Positions 45,047 through 54,223 of a stretch of DNA of 64,000 nucleotides are shown in pieces. Where the stretch lies: contig NZ_CP045997.1 in assembly GCF_010233585.1 (NCBI RefSeq), positions 7,550,654-7,614,653 of the forward strand, in the 5' to 3' direction. The first letter of the stretch is position 1. Each line of letters starts with the position of its first letter. The notes under the pieces are model-generated. The model was not told where the DNA came from, searched no databases, and was given only the letters and a program-made list of their open reading frames with translations. The position numbers and the translations under genes are program-made. Source of the stretch: Spirosoma endbachense. GTDB lineage: Bacteria > Bacteroidota > Bacteroidia > Cytophagales > Spirosomataceae.

Positions 45047-47659
45047 CTAGTCCATAAACGCCGAAAATGACTGTTTATAGTCTTCACCATAAATGATCTT
45101 ATAGTCTCTGGTAAACTTTTCGAAGGCATTCTTGGCCAAAGTATGCTTTCCCATTAATGCCAGTGATTTGCATTTCAGGATGATGGCATCTTCATTGACC
45201 GGGTCGTAGTAAAAAATGAAATTGGTTAACTGAATCAGAAACTCAGGATCATCATTGATATTCAGTTTATCCGCATATTGAAGGAACGTGTTGATAATGT
45301 TATTTGAAATATCCGCTTTAAAATCGTCCAGCCAATAATATTCAGTATTGAGTAAAAAAGAGCCTCGTTTAGTGATCTCCTCCAGTTCAATAATCGTTTG
45401 TTTCGTGAGCGTTGCTTTATTGTTGATGATGGCCATATAGCGCTCATAATCAACGTAAATCTGGTTAAAATCAAACAATATGTTCCAATAGCCCGACTCC
45501 TTTGAGAGCGAGCAGGGGCCAGCTTTTTCGAGTATACTCCTCAACTTGGCAATGTTGACCGATCGGTTATTGCTTGCATCCCGGCCTGACTTGTCGGGCC
45601 AGAGTATTTCATTGAGTTTTTCGGAAGGCACTCCCCGTTGCTTGCCAATATTGTTTAATGCCAGTAGCAAAAAAAGCTCTTTAAGTAGGGGAGTAAATAA
45701 TTTAGTGATATCGGAACCTGAATGATCAAATACCTGAAAATTGCCAAAGAGATAAACACTTGCCCTGAACACAGGCTTGTCAACGAAATTGCTGGCAAGC
45801 GAAGGTTCGTCAACAGGCACTCCTCTGGCGGGTGATTGCTCGGACAGCAAATTTGGGTGAGGCCTCTGTGATTCCAACTGGCGACGCCGACGTGCATAGA
45901 TGAGTACAAGCCCTCCTGCAACCAGACCAGCCAGAATCCAAAGCCAATACGTCTTGAAGGACTGCTTTTCAGCAGAAGGGGTAGGTTCCAGGGCATTCGG
46001 GGGAAAAGAAATCGTGTAAAGTTTTACATCTGTTGTATTCTTTATTGCAGCGGTATTCTTTTCATTTCGATAAAGCGTGACAGCAACTAACTGATGGCTG
46101 GTCGGGCAAAAGTACAGGTCTGAATAGGAATGCGTATCGTGAAACTGATACGGAATGGAGGTGCCCACCAGCTCATAGGTCGGTTTCGATAACGACCCAC
46201 GAATAAGCTGAAGGTGTGATTTGAATTGTTGATTTGGAAAGATGAGCCCGTAGAAACGGTTTGATTTTGAATCAATGATCAGCGAGTTGGCAAACGCAAA
46301 GTCTGCTTTCGGAACGGGAAGCTCGTAAAGCTTTCTGAATGTGTTTTCCTTAACTATGTATTCCAGGAGGTCGTAAGTGCTTTTGGGGTTAAGCATTTGC
46401 TCGCCCGTCAGGCTACCGTATCCACCAATCAGATAGGCCGTATCGGCACCGGGTGTTGTGCCCAATGCCGCTAAATAACGGGGCGAATAAACATTCCCTT
46501 TGGTTGGGATCGTTTCCCATTTTTTGGTTGCAAAGTGATACCGATGAATACTGTTTTTATACGTCAACTGGCCGTATCCGCCCAGAATGTACAAGTCCGA
46601 GCCAGAACCCGCAATGAACTTATTAGCCTGCCAATACTCAGTTGCAATGGTATATTTAGGGGTAAGGGTCTCACTTTTCCAGCTTCTGGAAACAGAATCG
46701 AAGGCAGAGATGGATTTTTGATCTATGTAATAATTATAAAGTTTGCCGGTAGATGGATTAAAAATGGCCTGATTGCCCGGCAAAAAGCTCGGAGGAGAGT
46801 TTTTTTGCGGCAACGCTTCCCCCTGACGACTTCGGACAGAGTACCGATAGAGGATGTCGGAGCCGATTACATGTACCGTTTCTGAAGCAGGATCAAACGC
46901 TACACAGGCACTGCCATTTACCGTAAATTGTTTGGCTAATTTCCACTCATTATGCAGCGATTTGATCCAGATGGGATTTTTAACGGAAGCCGTTTGTCCC
47001 ACAAGTTCATCGGTTGCTGTAGTGCCTTTCAACTCGTTTAAAGGCCAATGATACCTCCGTTTGCCATCTTCCGATATCGTTATATCTTTCAAATTCATGG
47101 GTGGCAAATCTTTGGATTTGAAATTCCTGAATTCATTGCCCCCGAAAAAAATTGTAAAGCAATCGCCTTCGCCGAACGGGACCTGGTCTCTGATAATCAG
47201 CTTGTTGTTGGCGTAGACGAGTATTGTGCTATTCTTTAGATCGATCTGTATTCTGAACCGATTCCAGTGGTCGAACAATTGAGCCGAGTCAATTTTTATG
47301 ACGGACTTAGAAAATCGCTCCCCAATAATGATTTTAAAACTCTTCGATTTTTGTTCGTACAGTAAGTCAAGATTTTGCTTTTCATTCTGTATGATTCTGA
47401 AAATGTACCCAAAATAGGTTGTATAGCTTGAGGCCAGCGATAAGTCAAACGTAATGTCAACCGTTCCATTGAGGCATAAAGGCTTTTCTGGGGTAAGATT
47501 CAGGGAAGTACGATTATCCTGTATTTCTTCCTGCCCTGCAAAACGCAGCCCATACGATTGGGCTTTGAGGGTAATTGAAGCTATACAGAGCATAGTTATC
47601 GTATAAAAGCATAAGCGAAGTAGTATGCCGTAGTTTGATATAGTAAATCCTAATACCAT
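45047..47659 (-). CDS. Membrane-anchored LamG/kelch-like protein with cytoplasmic SARP-type regulator domain
   Basis: The 870-residue protein has an N-terminal hydrophobic segment (about 12-33), a LamG-like beta-sandwich (about 45-215) and kelch-like propeller repeats (about 240-540, e.g. LYILGGYGQLTYKNSIHRYH, TAYLIGGYGSL). One membrane helix follows near 566-585 (WLWILAGLVAGGLVLIYARR). The cytoplasmic part has a winged-helix domain (about 630-720: VYLFGNFQVF, LNEILWPDKSG, SVNIAKLRSIL) and a helical BTAD-like end. The winged-helix/BTAD pair is the SARP layout. It therefore resembles a one-component membrane regulator with an extracellular carbohydrate- or protein-binding sensor. It is encoded just upstream of the SusC/SusD locus. 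Confidence 0.78.
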   Translation of the reverse strand: MVLGFTISNYGILLRLCFYTITMLCIASITLKAQSYGLRFAGQEEIQDNRTSLNLTPEKPLCLNGTVDITFDLSLASSYTTYFGYIFRIIQNEKQNLDLLYEQKSKSFKIIIGERFSKSVIKIDSAQLFDHWNRFRIQIDLKNSTILVYANNKLIIRDQVPFGEGDCFTIFFGGNEFRNFKSKDLPPMNLKDITISEDGKRRYHWPLNELKGTTATDELVGQTASVKNPIWIKSLHNEWKLAKQFTVNGSACVAFDPASETVHVIGSDILYRYSVRSRQGEALPQKNSPPSFLPGNQAIFNPSTGKLYNYYIDQKSISAFDSVSRSWKSETLTPKYTIATEYWQANKFIAGSGSDLYILGGYGQLTYKNSIHRYHFATKKWETIPTKGNVYSPRYLAALGTTPGADTAYLIGGYGSLTGEQMLNPKSTYDLLEYIVKENTFRKLYELPVPKADFAFANSLIIDSKSNRFYGLIFPNQQFKSHLQLIRGSLSKPTYELVGTSIPYQFHDTHSYSDLYFCPTSHQLVAVTLYRNEKNTAAIKNTTDVKLYTISFPPNALEPTPSAEKQSFKTYWLWILAGLVAGGLVLIYARRRRQLESQRPHPNLLSEQSPARGVPVDEPSLASNFVDKPVFRASVYLFGNFQVFDHSGSDITKLFTPLLKELFLLLALNNIGKQRGVPSEKLNEILWPDKSGRDASNNRSVNIAKLRSILEKAGPCSLSKESGYWNILFDFNQIYVDYERYMAIINNKATLTKQTIIELEEITKRGSFLLNTEYYWLDDFKADISNNIINTFLQYADKLNINDDPEFLIQLTNFIFYYDPVNEDAIILKCKSLALMGKHTLAKNAFEKFTRDYKIIYGEDYKQSFSAFMD

Positions 47660-48126
47660 TTTAGTTGTCGAGCCTTGACCGATCAGCAGGATACGGTAAT
47701 CTACTCATTGCTTATGGCTTACTGCCTGTTCTGCAAGTTTAGGTTATTGGGGCTAATAATTTACCGAATGCTACTTATCTGACAAAACAGTAATTCATTT
47801 CGCTCTTTTGAGGAGAATTGGGGTAAATTAAGAAGAAAACCGCAAAGGATTGAACAAAATAATTGATTCGAATGCCAATAATTAAGTACTTGCTATTCGC
47901 AAAATTGCTCGACACTGCAATCAGTCGGGAAGCCACCGTATGGCGGTCAGAACGACTGAATTTAAAATGGATTCGGCCTATTTATATAAACCATACGGGC
48001 CAAGGCAACTATAGGAGCCGATTTCTGGTCTTTGGTATAGTATTTCCAGTCAAGTGAGTGTAGAGCTACCATAGCTGGGTTCCTGAAATTCAGGTATTGG
48101 CAGTAGGGTCATGACCGATAAACGTG
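47660..48126. other. Divergent intergenic region, no gene seen
   Basis: This 467-base region lies between the minus-strand SARP-like gene and the plus-strand AraC gene and must hold both promoters. A 64-residue frame (47863-48057) has no protein-like character and is not accepted. Confidence 0.45.
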
Positions 48127-48942
48127 ATGATATACGAACAGATACTACCGCCCGACTATCTTAAAAATTATGTCCGTTATTTCTGGCGCCTGGAAAGTTT
48201 ACCTACTGATACTGAGCCAAAAACCTTTAAGACGATTGTCGACGGATCGCCCGGTCTAATGTTGCAATATGCCGGTAACGGAACACTCTACCAGTTTGAC
48301 AAGCAATTGCCCGACATTTTCCTGTATGGACAATCCACTTTGCCTACAGAAATCTCCTCCACCGAAGCATTCAGGACAATTGGGGTCTTTTTCTACCCGA
48401 ATGCGCTGAAATCCATTTTCGGCCTCGATGCCCATGAATTGACCGACTCGTGCGTTGATTTACGTTTCCTGACTAGAAAAGAGGCTATTTTTCTGTCCGA
48501 AAATGTGCTACCTGTCTCCTCGCTATCCGATCAGATTGACTGGCTATCTGCTTATTTATTGCGGCTGATCGAGCAAAATAATACGCAGCAGGATACCATA
48601 ATGGGCTATGCTCTGGCCCAGATAGCCCATTCAAAAGGCACTATTTCCCTGAAAGAATTACAGGATAAACTGAACGTAACCGAACGAAGCTTCGAACGAA
48701 AATTCAGGCAGTGGGTCGGCCTTTCGCCTAAGTTATATGCCCGAATCTGCCGTTTCCAGGCATCATTAGACCAATTGAGGAACAATGACTATGAAAAACT
48801 TTCTGACATAGCGTTCGACAATGGCTATGCCGACCATTCTCATTTTATCCGGACTTTTAAGGAATTTGCCGGATTCTCACCGGATCAATTTCGAAAACAG
48901 TCGAATGAGGTGGCTGAGAATTTCCCTGAACTGATTAAATAG
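48127..48942 (+). CDS. AraC-family transcriptional regulator (DUF6597-type N-terminus)
   Basis: The 271-residue protein begins YEQILPPDYLKNYVRYFWRL, the DUF6597 sensor domain often found on Bacteroidota AraC proteins. It ends with two helix-turn-helices (ISLKELQDKLNVTERSFERK; LSDIAFDNGYADHSHFIRTF) and the AGFSPDQFRK tail. The frame opens at a GTG (48124), but the following ATG at 48127 is preferred. It is followed by an NmrA-like gene and a DUF1772 gene in the same direction and may control them. Confidence 0.92.
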   Translation: MIYEQILPPDYLKNYVRYFWRLESLPTDTEPKTFKTIVDGSPGLMLQYAGNGTLYQFDKQLPDIFLYGQSTLPTEISSTEAFRTIGVFFYPNALKSIFGLDAHELTDSCVDLRFLTRKEAIFLSENVLPVSSLSDQIDWLSAYLLRLIEQNNTQQDTIMGYALAQIAHSKGTISLKELQDKLNVTERSFERKFRQWVGLSPKLYARICRFQASLDQLRNNDYEKLSDIAFDNGYADHSHFIRTFKEFAGFSPDQFRKQSNEVAENFPELIK

Positions 48943-49033
48943 CCGTCTGTCGGTTTTGTTCTATTTCACCGGTTGCTGCCATGGTAGTTTTGACCCGAAA
49001 ACTCGAATGGAATTCGCAGAAACGGAACGAAAA

Positions 49034-49879
49034 ATGAACAACACACAGGGAAGTACAGAGAAAAAAATCCTGATTTTAGGAGGAACCGGTAAAACAGGAA
49101 GCAGGGTTGCGCATCGGCTCACGCAACGCAATTGGCCCATTCGGATCGGATCGCGTTCGGGAGAGCCCGCATTCGATTGGCTGGATCAGGCGACGTGGGA
49201 GCTAGCGCTTCAGGATATCCATACCGTTTATATCACATTTCAACCCGATCTGGCTGTGCCTGGGGCGGTAGACAGCATTCGTTCGTTTGCCGAAACCGCC
49301 GTAAAAAATGGCACGCAGAAATTAGTCTTATTGTCGGGCCGGGGCGAGGAAGAAGCGGAGGAATGCGAGCAGGCCGTAATGAATTCCGGTGCCGAGTGGA
49401 CGATTCTGAGAGCGAGCTGGTTTTGCCAGAATTTTAGCGAAGGTTACCTGCTGGACCCGATTCTGGGTGGGTATATGGCTCTTCCGGTCAGAAACATTGG
49501 CGAACCGTTCATTGATGTAGACGACATTGCTGACGTCGCTGTTACCGTATTGGCCGAGGCCGGGCATACGAATCAACTTTATGAATTGACTGGTCCGAGA
49601 CTGCTAACCTTCGAGGAGGCTATTCGGGAAATCGCTACTACAACAGGACAATCAATTCAGTATGAGCAGATTTCTGGCGAAGCATACGTTGCCGCGCTCA
49701 CAGAATATGGTGTGCCAAACGAGTATATAACGTTACTGACTTATTTATTTACCGAAGTCATGGATGGCCGGAACGCCACCGTAGCCAATGGAGTAGAACA
49801 GGTTCTGGACAGGAAACCAACCGATTTCGCCGAATTTATTCACAAAACAGTCGCCAGTGGTATCTGGGCCACTCGTTAG
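49034..49879 (+). CDS. NmrA-like NAD(P)-binding protein
   Basis: From the ATG at 49034 the product is 281 residues. KKILILGGTGKTGSRVAHRL is the NAD(P)-binding GxxGxxG segment of the atypical short-chain dehydrogenase (NmrA/NAD(P)H-binding) group. YELTGPRLLTFEEAIREIA is the usual C-terminal part. The active-site Tyr-Lys pair is not obvious, as in many NmrA-like sensors and quinone reductases. An earlier ATG at 49007 is also possible; the frame before it opens at a TTG. The DUF1772 gene begins 13 bases later, so the two are probably co-transcribed. Confidence 0.85.
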   Translation: MNNTQGSTEKKILILGGTGKTGSRVAHRLTQRNWPIRIGSRSGEPAFDWLDQATWELALQDIHTVYITFQPDLAVPGAVDSIRSFAETAVKNGTQKLVLLSGRGEEEAEECEQAVMNSGAEWTILRASWFCQNFSEGYLLDPILGGYMALPVRNIGEPFIDVDDIADVAVTVLAEAGHTNQLYELTGPRLLTFEEAIREIATTTGQSIQYEQISGEAYVAALTEYGVPNEYITLLTYLFTEVMDGRNATVANGVEQVLDRKPTDFAEFIHKTVASGIWATR

Positions 49880-49892
49880 ATGCTACTAGCGT

Positions 49893-50417
49893 ATGCCAAC
49901 CTTACAAACGATCACCCTCGCCAGTGCGGCAACAACGACTGCCCTGATGGGCGGCCTTTTTTACGCGTATTCCTGCTCGGTCAATCCCGGACTGGGTCGT
50001 TTATCCGACGTCGCGTATCTATCTGCCATGCAGTCCATTAACCGGGCTATATTGAATCCTGTCTTTTTTGTCGGCTTTATGGGAACGGCCATTCTGTTAC
50101 CACTCAGTACCTGGAGCCATTATCAGCAGCCCGTCTCAGGTCGTTTCTGGCTGTTGCTGTGTGCCTCCATTGTATACCTGATCGGCACGTTCGGCGTCAC
50201 TATTTTAGGGAACGTTCCGCTGAATGATGCACTGGATGCGTTTTCGATACAAACCGCTTCGGCTGAAGAGGTTACGGCGCAACGAGCCAGGTTTGAAGCA
50301 CCCTGGAACAGGCTGCATGCGATCCGGACAGTGGCCGCCGTACTTGCTGTTATTCTTGTTATCATTGCCTGCCTTACTGACCGGGAAACGACCAGTTCAG
50401 CTACTGATGTAAATTGA
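49893..50417 (+). CDS. DUF1772 membrane protein
   Basis: The 174-residue protein has four hydrophobic helices and the DUF1772 (anthrone oxygenase-like) pattern: ATTTALMGGLFYAYSCSVNP, the LSAMQSINRAILNP-type segment, LGNVPLNDAL and ARFEAPWNRLHAIRTVAA. The conserved N-x-P-x-N and W-x-x-x-H positions are visible. Family members are often next to NmrA-like genes, as here. The biochemical role in bacteria is unknown; some fungal relatives oxidise anthrones. Confidence 0.88.
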   Translation: MPTLQTITLASAATTTALMGGLFYAYSCSVNPGLGRLSDVAYLSAMQSINRAILNPVFFVGFMGTAILLPLSTWSHYQQPVSGRFWLLLCASIVYLIGTFGVTILGNVPLNDALDAFSIQTASAEEVTAQRARFEAPWNRLHAIRTVAAVLAVILVIIACLTDRETTSSATDVN

Positions 50418-50503
50418 TCCTGTCGCTTTATTTAGTTGAGTCGTCCCCATCTTGAAAGCCTTCTTCAGGTTTTCTGATGAAAAGCTTATTTTGCTGGCTG
50501 AAA

Positions 50504-50537
50504 TCTATTGACAGTGCTTAAACTCATTGTCAATAGA
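50504..50537 (+). promoter_or_regulatory. Inverted repeat upstream of the GH140-like gene
   Basis: TCTATTGACA (50504-50513) and TGTCAATAGA (50528-50537) are perfectly complementary around 14 bases, and three more inner pairs are possible with one wobble. It ends 22 bases before the ATG at 50560, so it is either an operator or a 5' leader hairpin. There is no T-tract. Confidence 0.45.
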
Positions 50538-50559
50538 AAATTAGCCCTTGTTCCTCTTT

Positions 50560-51948
50560 ATGAAAAAACTCCTCATTCTGACCGGATTGCTGCTGATGCA
50601 GGGACTACTTCTGGCGCAACAGCCGTTTACCAATGGTCGACTGAAAGTATCCGACAATAAACGATACCTGGTTCACCAGAACGGCACGCCATTTTTCTGG
50701 CTTGGCGATACAGCCTGGGAGTTATTTCACCGACTCAACCGCGAAGAGGCCGATCAATACCTCAAACGGCGGGCCGAACAGGGATTTACGGTCGTACAGG
50801 CCGTAGCGCTTGCTGAGTTCGATGGGCTTAAGGAGCAGAATCCTTACGGCGAAGTGCCGCTTATCAACAACGATCCGGCAACGCCCAATGAAGCCTACTT
50901 CAAGCACGTCGATTACATTGTCGATAAGGCGGCCCAGTATGGTATCGTCATTGGATTTCTACCGACCTGGGGGGATAAAGTATTCAAGAACTCCTGGGGA
51001 CAAGGGCCGGAAATTTTCAATACGGGCAACGCCCTGGTATATGGTCGCTACATTGGTAATCGCTACAAAAACCGCGACAATATCGTCTGGATTCTGGGTG
51101 GTGACCGCAATCCGCGTGATGGATCGCAGGATGTAGCGATCTGGCGGGCAATGGCCGATGGTATTCAGGAAGGAGTTGGTGGAACCGATAAAGCGTTAAT
51201 CACATACCACCCCCAGCCGAATGGTATGGAAGGAGGGGCGTCGAAATGGTTTCAAAATGAGCCGTGGTTTGACTTTACTATGCACCAGAATGGGCATTGC
51301 CGCTTTACACCCATGTATGACCACATCACGGTGTCGTATAACCGCCAGCCAATCAAGCCCACAATGGATGCTGAACCGATCTATGAAGACCATCCGGTTT
51401 GCTTCAATGCGAAAGATCTGGGTACGTCCAACGCCTATGATGTGCGCCTGTATGCCTACCTGGACCTGTTTGCCGGGGCGCATGGGCACACTTATGGCTG
51501 CCACGACATCTGGCAGATGTACAGTGCCAAACGGCCTGCGGTTAATAATCCGCATATTTTCTGGCAGGAGGCTCTTGATCTGCCCGGCGCTAACCAGATG
51601 ACTCACGTTAAACGCTTGCTAACGGCTCGTCCGTTGCTCGATCGTGTTCCCGACCAGTCGATGATTGTAGAAAATGACCTTGGCCCTGCCGAACGGATTC
51701 AGGCTACGAGAGGAAACGATTATGCATTTATTTATACTGCAATTGGAAAGCCCTTCACGGTCAATTCTGGCAAAATTTCCGGCAAGAACATCAAGGCAAT
51801 CTGGTTCGATCCGCGCACGGGCAAAACCCAGCCCGCCGGTACGTTCGATAACCAGAAGCCGCAACAATTCGCTCCTCCATCAAAGGGGTATGGCCAGGAC
51901 TGGGTACTTGTGCTGGATGATACGGCCAGGAATTACCCAGCTTTATAA
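50560..51948 (+). CDS. DUF4038 glycoside hydrolase (GH140 apiosidase-like)
   Basis: From the ATG at 50560 the product is 462 residues with a signal peptide (MKKLLILTGLLLMQGLLLAQ). It has the DUF4038 TIM barrel: GTPFFWLGDTAWELFHRLNR, RAEQGFTVVQAVALAEF and NIVWILGGDRNP, with candidate catalytic Asp/Glu in GDRN and AEPIYED. It ends in a small beta domain of the collagen-binding type (AIWFDPRTGKTQPAGTF). Relatives cleave apiose-containing pectin side chains (rhamnogalacturonan II) in Bacteroides. It stands alone, but suits an organism with several plant-glycan genes in this window. Confidence 0.88.
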   Translation: MKKLLILTGLLLMQGLLLAQQPFTNGRLKVSDNKRYLVHQNGTPFFWLGDTAWELFHRLNREEADQYLKRRAEQGFTVVQAVALAEFDGLKEQNPYGEVPLINNDPATPNEAYFKHVDYIVDKAAQYGIVIGFLPTWGDKVFKNSWGQGPEIFNTGNALVYGRYIGNRYKNRDNIVWILGGDRNPRDGSQDVAIWRAMADGIQEGVGGTDKALITYHPQPNGMEGGASKWFQNEPWFDFTMHQNGHCRFTPMYDHITVSYNRQPIKPTMDAEPIYEDHPVCFNAKDLGTSNAYDVRLYAYLDLFAGAHGHTYGCHDIWQMYSAKRPAVNNPHIFWQEALDLPGANQMTHVKRLLTARPLLDRVPDQSMIVENDLGPAERIQATRGNDYAFIYTAIGKPFTVNSGKISGKNIKAIWFDPRTGKTQPAGTFDNQKPQQFAPPSKGYGQDWVLVLDDTARNYPAL

Positions 51949-52016
51949 ATCTAATTAAATCCAGATGCACCGCTGGTGCTGAGGCAACCTACTGTCGGGC
52001 TGCAATTACCTGTGTG

Positions 52017-52547
52017 TTATTTAACTTTAACAATTTCGCCAAAGTAATTCATATATACGGTGTAATCCATTGTCTTTTTACTGCCGGGCTCTTTCAATCG
52101 CATGGTCAGTGTTATGTATTTCTGGCCATTGAAGGTTGGCTTGTAAAGGGCATTTTGCAGGATAGCTTTCTGAATGGGTTCGTCGATTTTGGTAAAATAC
52201 AGTAAGTCATCTTTTAGTAAGGTCCGTTTAAAAACGCGACTCCCCGACTTTTTTGTAGCCAGCACCGTAACGCTGTTATTAAAATAACACCCCTGGGCAG
52301 TTGGCATGGTGCTGGTATCCTGGTCTAGTGTCAGCGTAACTTTTATCGATTTCGCCGACTCCTGATACTCGTTCGATTTACCCAATTTGTCTTTCTCAAT
52401 AATCGACAGGCAATTCTGAGGTTTGGGCGACGGTGCTGATTCGGCTGCGGCAGTAGAGGACTGTGTGGCTTCATCCTGTTTTTTTTCGGTCCGACCACAG
52501 GCGGTTAGCAGACTGACGGCTAAAAGTGTTAAGCAAACGTTTTTCAT
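52017..52547 (-). CDS. Hypothetical lipoprotein
   Basis: From the ATG at 52547 the product is 176 residues. MKNVCLTLLAVSLLTACG is a lipoprotein signal with the lipid-carrying Cys at residue 17, followed by a Glu/Ser/Ala-rich linker and a beta-prone domain with VTLTLDQDTSTM and ITLTMRLKEPGS. The family is not recognised. It is convergent with the GH140-like gene and has palindromic element D about 95 bases upstream of its start. Confidence 0.6.
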   Translation of the reverse strand: MKNVCLTLLAVSLLTACGRTEKKQDEATQSSTAAAESAPSPKPQNCLSIIEKDKLGKSNEYQESAKSIKVTLTLDQDTSTMPTAQGCYFNNSVTVLATKKSGSRVFKRTLLKDDLLYFTKIDEPIQKAILQNALYKPTFNGQKYITLTMRLKEPGSKKTMDYTVYMNYFGEIVKVK

Positions 52548-52641
52548 GCTGTAAATTTCGCATTTATCCCGTTTCTGAACATGCTTGTCGTCATTTCCTT
52601 TCACAAAAAAGGGCAGCTATGGAGAGTTGGTTTACCAAAAT

Positions 52642-52767
52642 AGGGTTTTCGTTTGGAGCCACTGACGGTCATTGCCGTGCCACGGTTTGTTTGCACATGA
52701 TTAGTAACCACCGTCCGCGGCTGCGGTGGCACGGCAACGACCGTCAGTGGCTCCAAACGAAAACCCT
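52642..52767. repeat. Palindromic element D, 42-bp arms
   Basis: Arms 52642-52683 and 52726-52767 are complementary over 42 bases with a single mismatch; outer part AGGGTTTTCGTTTGGAGCC, inner part CCGTGCCAC. The 42-base interior contains GTAACCACCGTCCGCGG and aligns with the reverse complement of element E's interior. No T-tract follows. Confidence 0.9.
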
Positions 52768-52814
52768 TAATAAATTAAATCATGGGTGCCGACACGCCCT
52801 GGTTCAAACACGCC

Positions 52815-53771
52815 TTATTTCAGGAAACCCAGTACTGCCTTTTTGAAAGCATCGATAGCCTGAACATGCGGGATGTGACCCACGTCAGGGAGTTCCAGTA
52901 ATTGACTGCCCGGTATTTGTTTCTGTGTGCGTTTGCCCAAATCCGGGTATTGACCATGCTGGTTGACCAGCGCTTTGGGCACGCGAGCCTTACCAACAAT
53001 AGTGCGGTCGGCCTGACCGATGATCAAGAGGGTCGGCACGTTAATCCGGTTGAATTCATAGCACACGGGTTGCTCGTATATCATCTGGTAGGTCAATGCA
53101 TTTACCCAGGCAATTTGCCTGAATCGCGGATCAGTTAGAGCCGCAGCCTGAGCCCGTACCCATTCTTCATAGGCAGGTTTCCATTCCGGGTAATAACTCT
53201 GCTGATACTTTTTATAGGATTCATACGTAGCCGCTAACTCACCTTTATATAAACTGTCAATAGGCGAATAGGGAACAAAGGTCCGGTAATCTTCCAGTCC
53301 AATCGGGTTTTCCAGGATTAGCTTACTGACGCGGTCTGGATAGAGTAGGGTAAAGCGTGTTGCCAGCATACCGCCCATGGAGTGAGCAATAACAATGGCT
53401 TTATTAATTTTAAGTGAATCAAGTAATTGTTTGTTGTTGGCTGCCAGTGCGTGAAAACTATAATGCAGATCTGGGTAGTCCGATTTGCCCCAGCCAACCT
53501 GATCCGGCACAATAACCCGATAGCCTGATTTGCTCAGAAAGTTTATAACATCCCGCCAATAAGTACCTGAAAAGTTTTTGCCGTGAAAAAGAATCGCTGT
53601 TCCTACGGTCGACTTACCCGCTGGAGCCACATCCATATAGGCCATTCGTATGGTTTTTTGCTCCTGTCGTATTGATAAATACTTCATTGGATACGGATAG
53701 GAAATAGCCTGGGCAAAAACGGGAAAGGTGCTGATCCAAAAGAGAAGCACACAATAGAAATGATTTTTCAT
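52815..53771 (-). CDS. Secreted alpha/beta hydrolase
   Basis: The 318-residue protein has a signal peptide (residues 1-20), the oxyanion HG motif in AILFHGKNFSGTYW, the nucleophile elbow in VIAHSMGGMLATRF, an acid in LLIIGQADRTIVG and a C-terminal His in LPDVGHIPHVQA. The triad is therefore complete. The segment between nucleophile and acid forms a helical cap (YKGELAATYESYKKYQQSYY). Substrate unknown; periplasmic esterase or epoxide-hydrolase-like function is likely. Element D lies 48 bases beyond its stop. Confidence 0.9.
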   Translation of the reverse strand: MKNHFYCVLLFWISTFPVFAQAISYPYPMKYLSIRQEQKTIRMAYMDVAPAGKSTVGTAILFHGKNFSGTYWRDVINFLSKSGYRVIVPDQVGWGKSDYPDLHYSFHALAANNKQLLDSLKINKAIVIAHSMGGMLATRFTLLYPDRVSKLILENPIGLEDYRTFVPYSPIDSLYKGELAATYESYKKYQQSYYPEWKPAYEEWVRAQAAALTDPRFRQIAWVNALTYQMIYEQPVCYEFNRINVPTLLIIGQADRTIVGKARVPKALVNQHGQYPDLGKRTQKQIPGSQLLELPDVGHIPHVQAIDAFKKAVLGFLK

Positions 53772-54164
53772 AACGAATTATTCTGACGGGTGAGCGGGAG
53801 GTTTTCGAATACCCTTTTGACTTTTTTCTATCGTTTACAACGGCAAAAAGGCATGGTTGGTTAATTAGCTGATAGCGACCCGAAATCTAGTTGCAGCCGT
53901 TCCTGATCGTTGTGTACCCCATTTCTATGGCTGTTCAGGACACGCTAGATTTTACGAGTTTCTTGAGTGAATTGTACTTTTTGTATGAAAATTAGTCCTC
54001 ACAAAATGGATAGTCCTAAAAATTAGAATTATTAGAAAAATACAAATCATGCGCAATTTAAAGGGACTTATTGTACTTTTCTAATAACTAGCCTATTTTG
54101 CCTATAATGAATTGACTTTTTAAAAGAATTTTGCCTTAAAAGGTGCTTTTTGACCACTGATCTA
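53772..54164. other. Intergenic region, AT-rich, no gene seen
   Basis: No coding frame was recognised. The right part is strongly AT-rich and leads into the promoter region of the secreted repeat protein. AAAGGTGCT at 54139-54147 is the left half of an inverted repeat described in the findings. Confidence 0.45.
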
Positions 54165-54196
54165 TTGCATTAGATAGGCTGATTATAGCACCTTTG
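54165..54196 (+). promoter_or_regulatory. Bacteroidota-type promoter
   Basis: TTG at 54165-54167 and CACCTTTG at 54189-54196 (one mismatch to TAnnTTTG) are spaced by 21 bases, the spacing of Bacteroidota -33/-7 promoters. The ATG of the secreted repeat protein lies 27 bases downstream. The -7 box overlaps the right half of the AAAGGTGCT inverted repeat. Confidence 0.5.
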
Positions 54197-54223
54197 TCAC
54201 GGAAAAATATAAATTAAAGTCCA

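Noticed and set aside
47863..48057. 64-residue plus-strand frame
   Set aside because: Lies in a divergent promoter region with no start-site support or protein-like features.
51965..51977. GCACC/GGTGC hairpin between the GH140-like gene and the lipoprotein gene
   Set aside because: Only 5 bp, no T-tract; too short to distinguish from chance.
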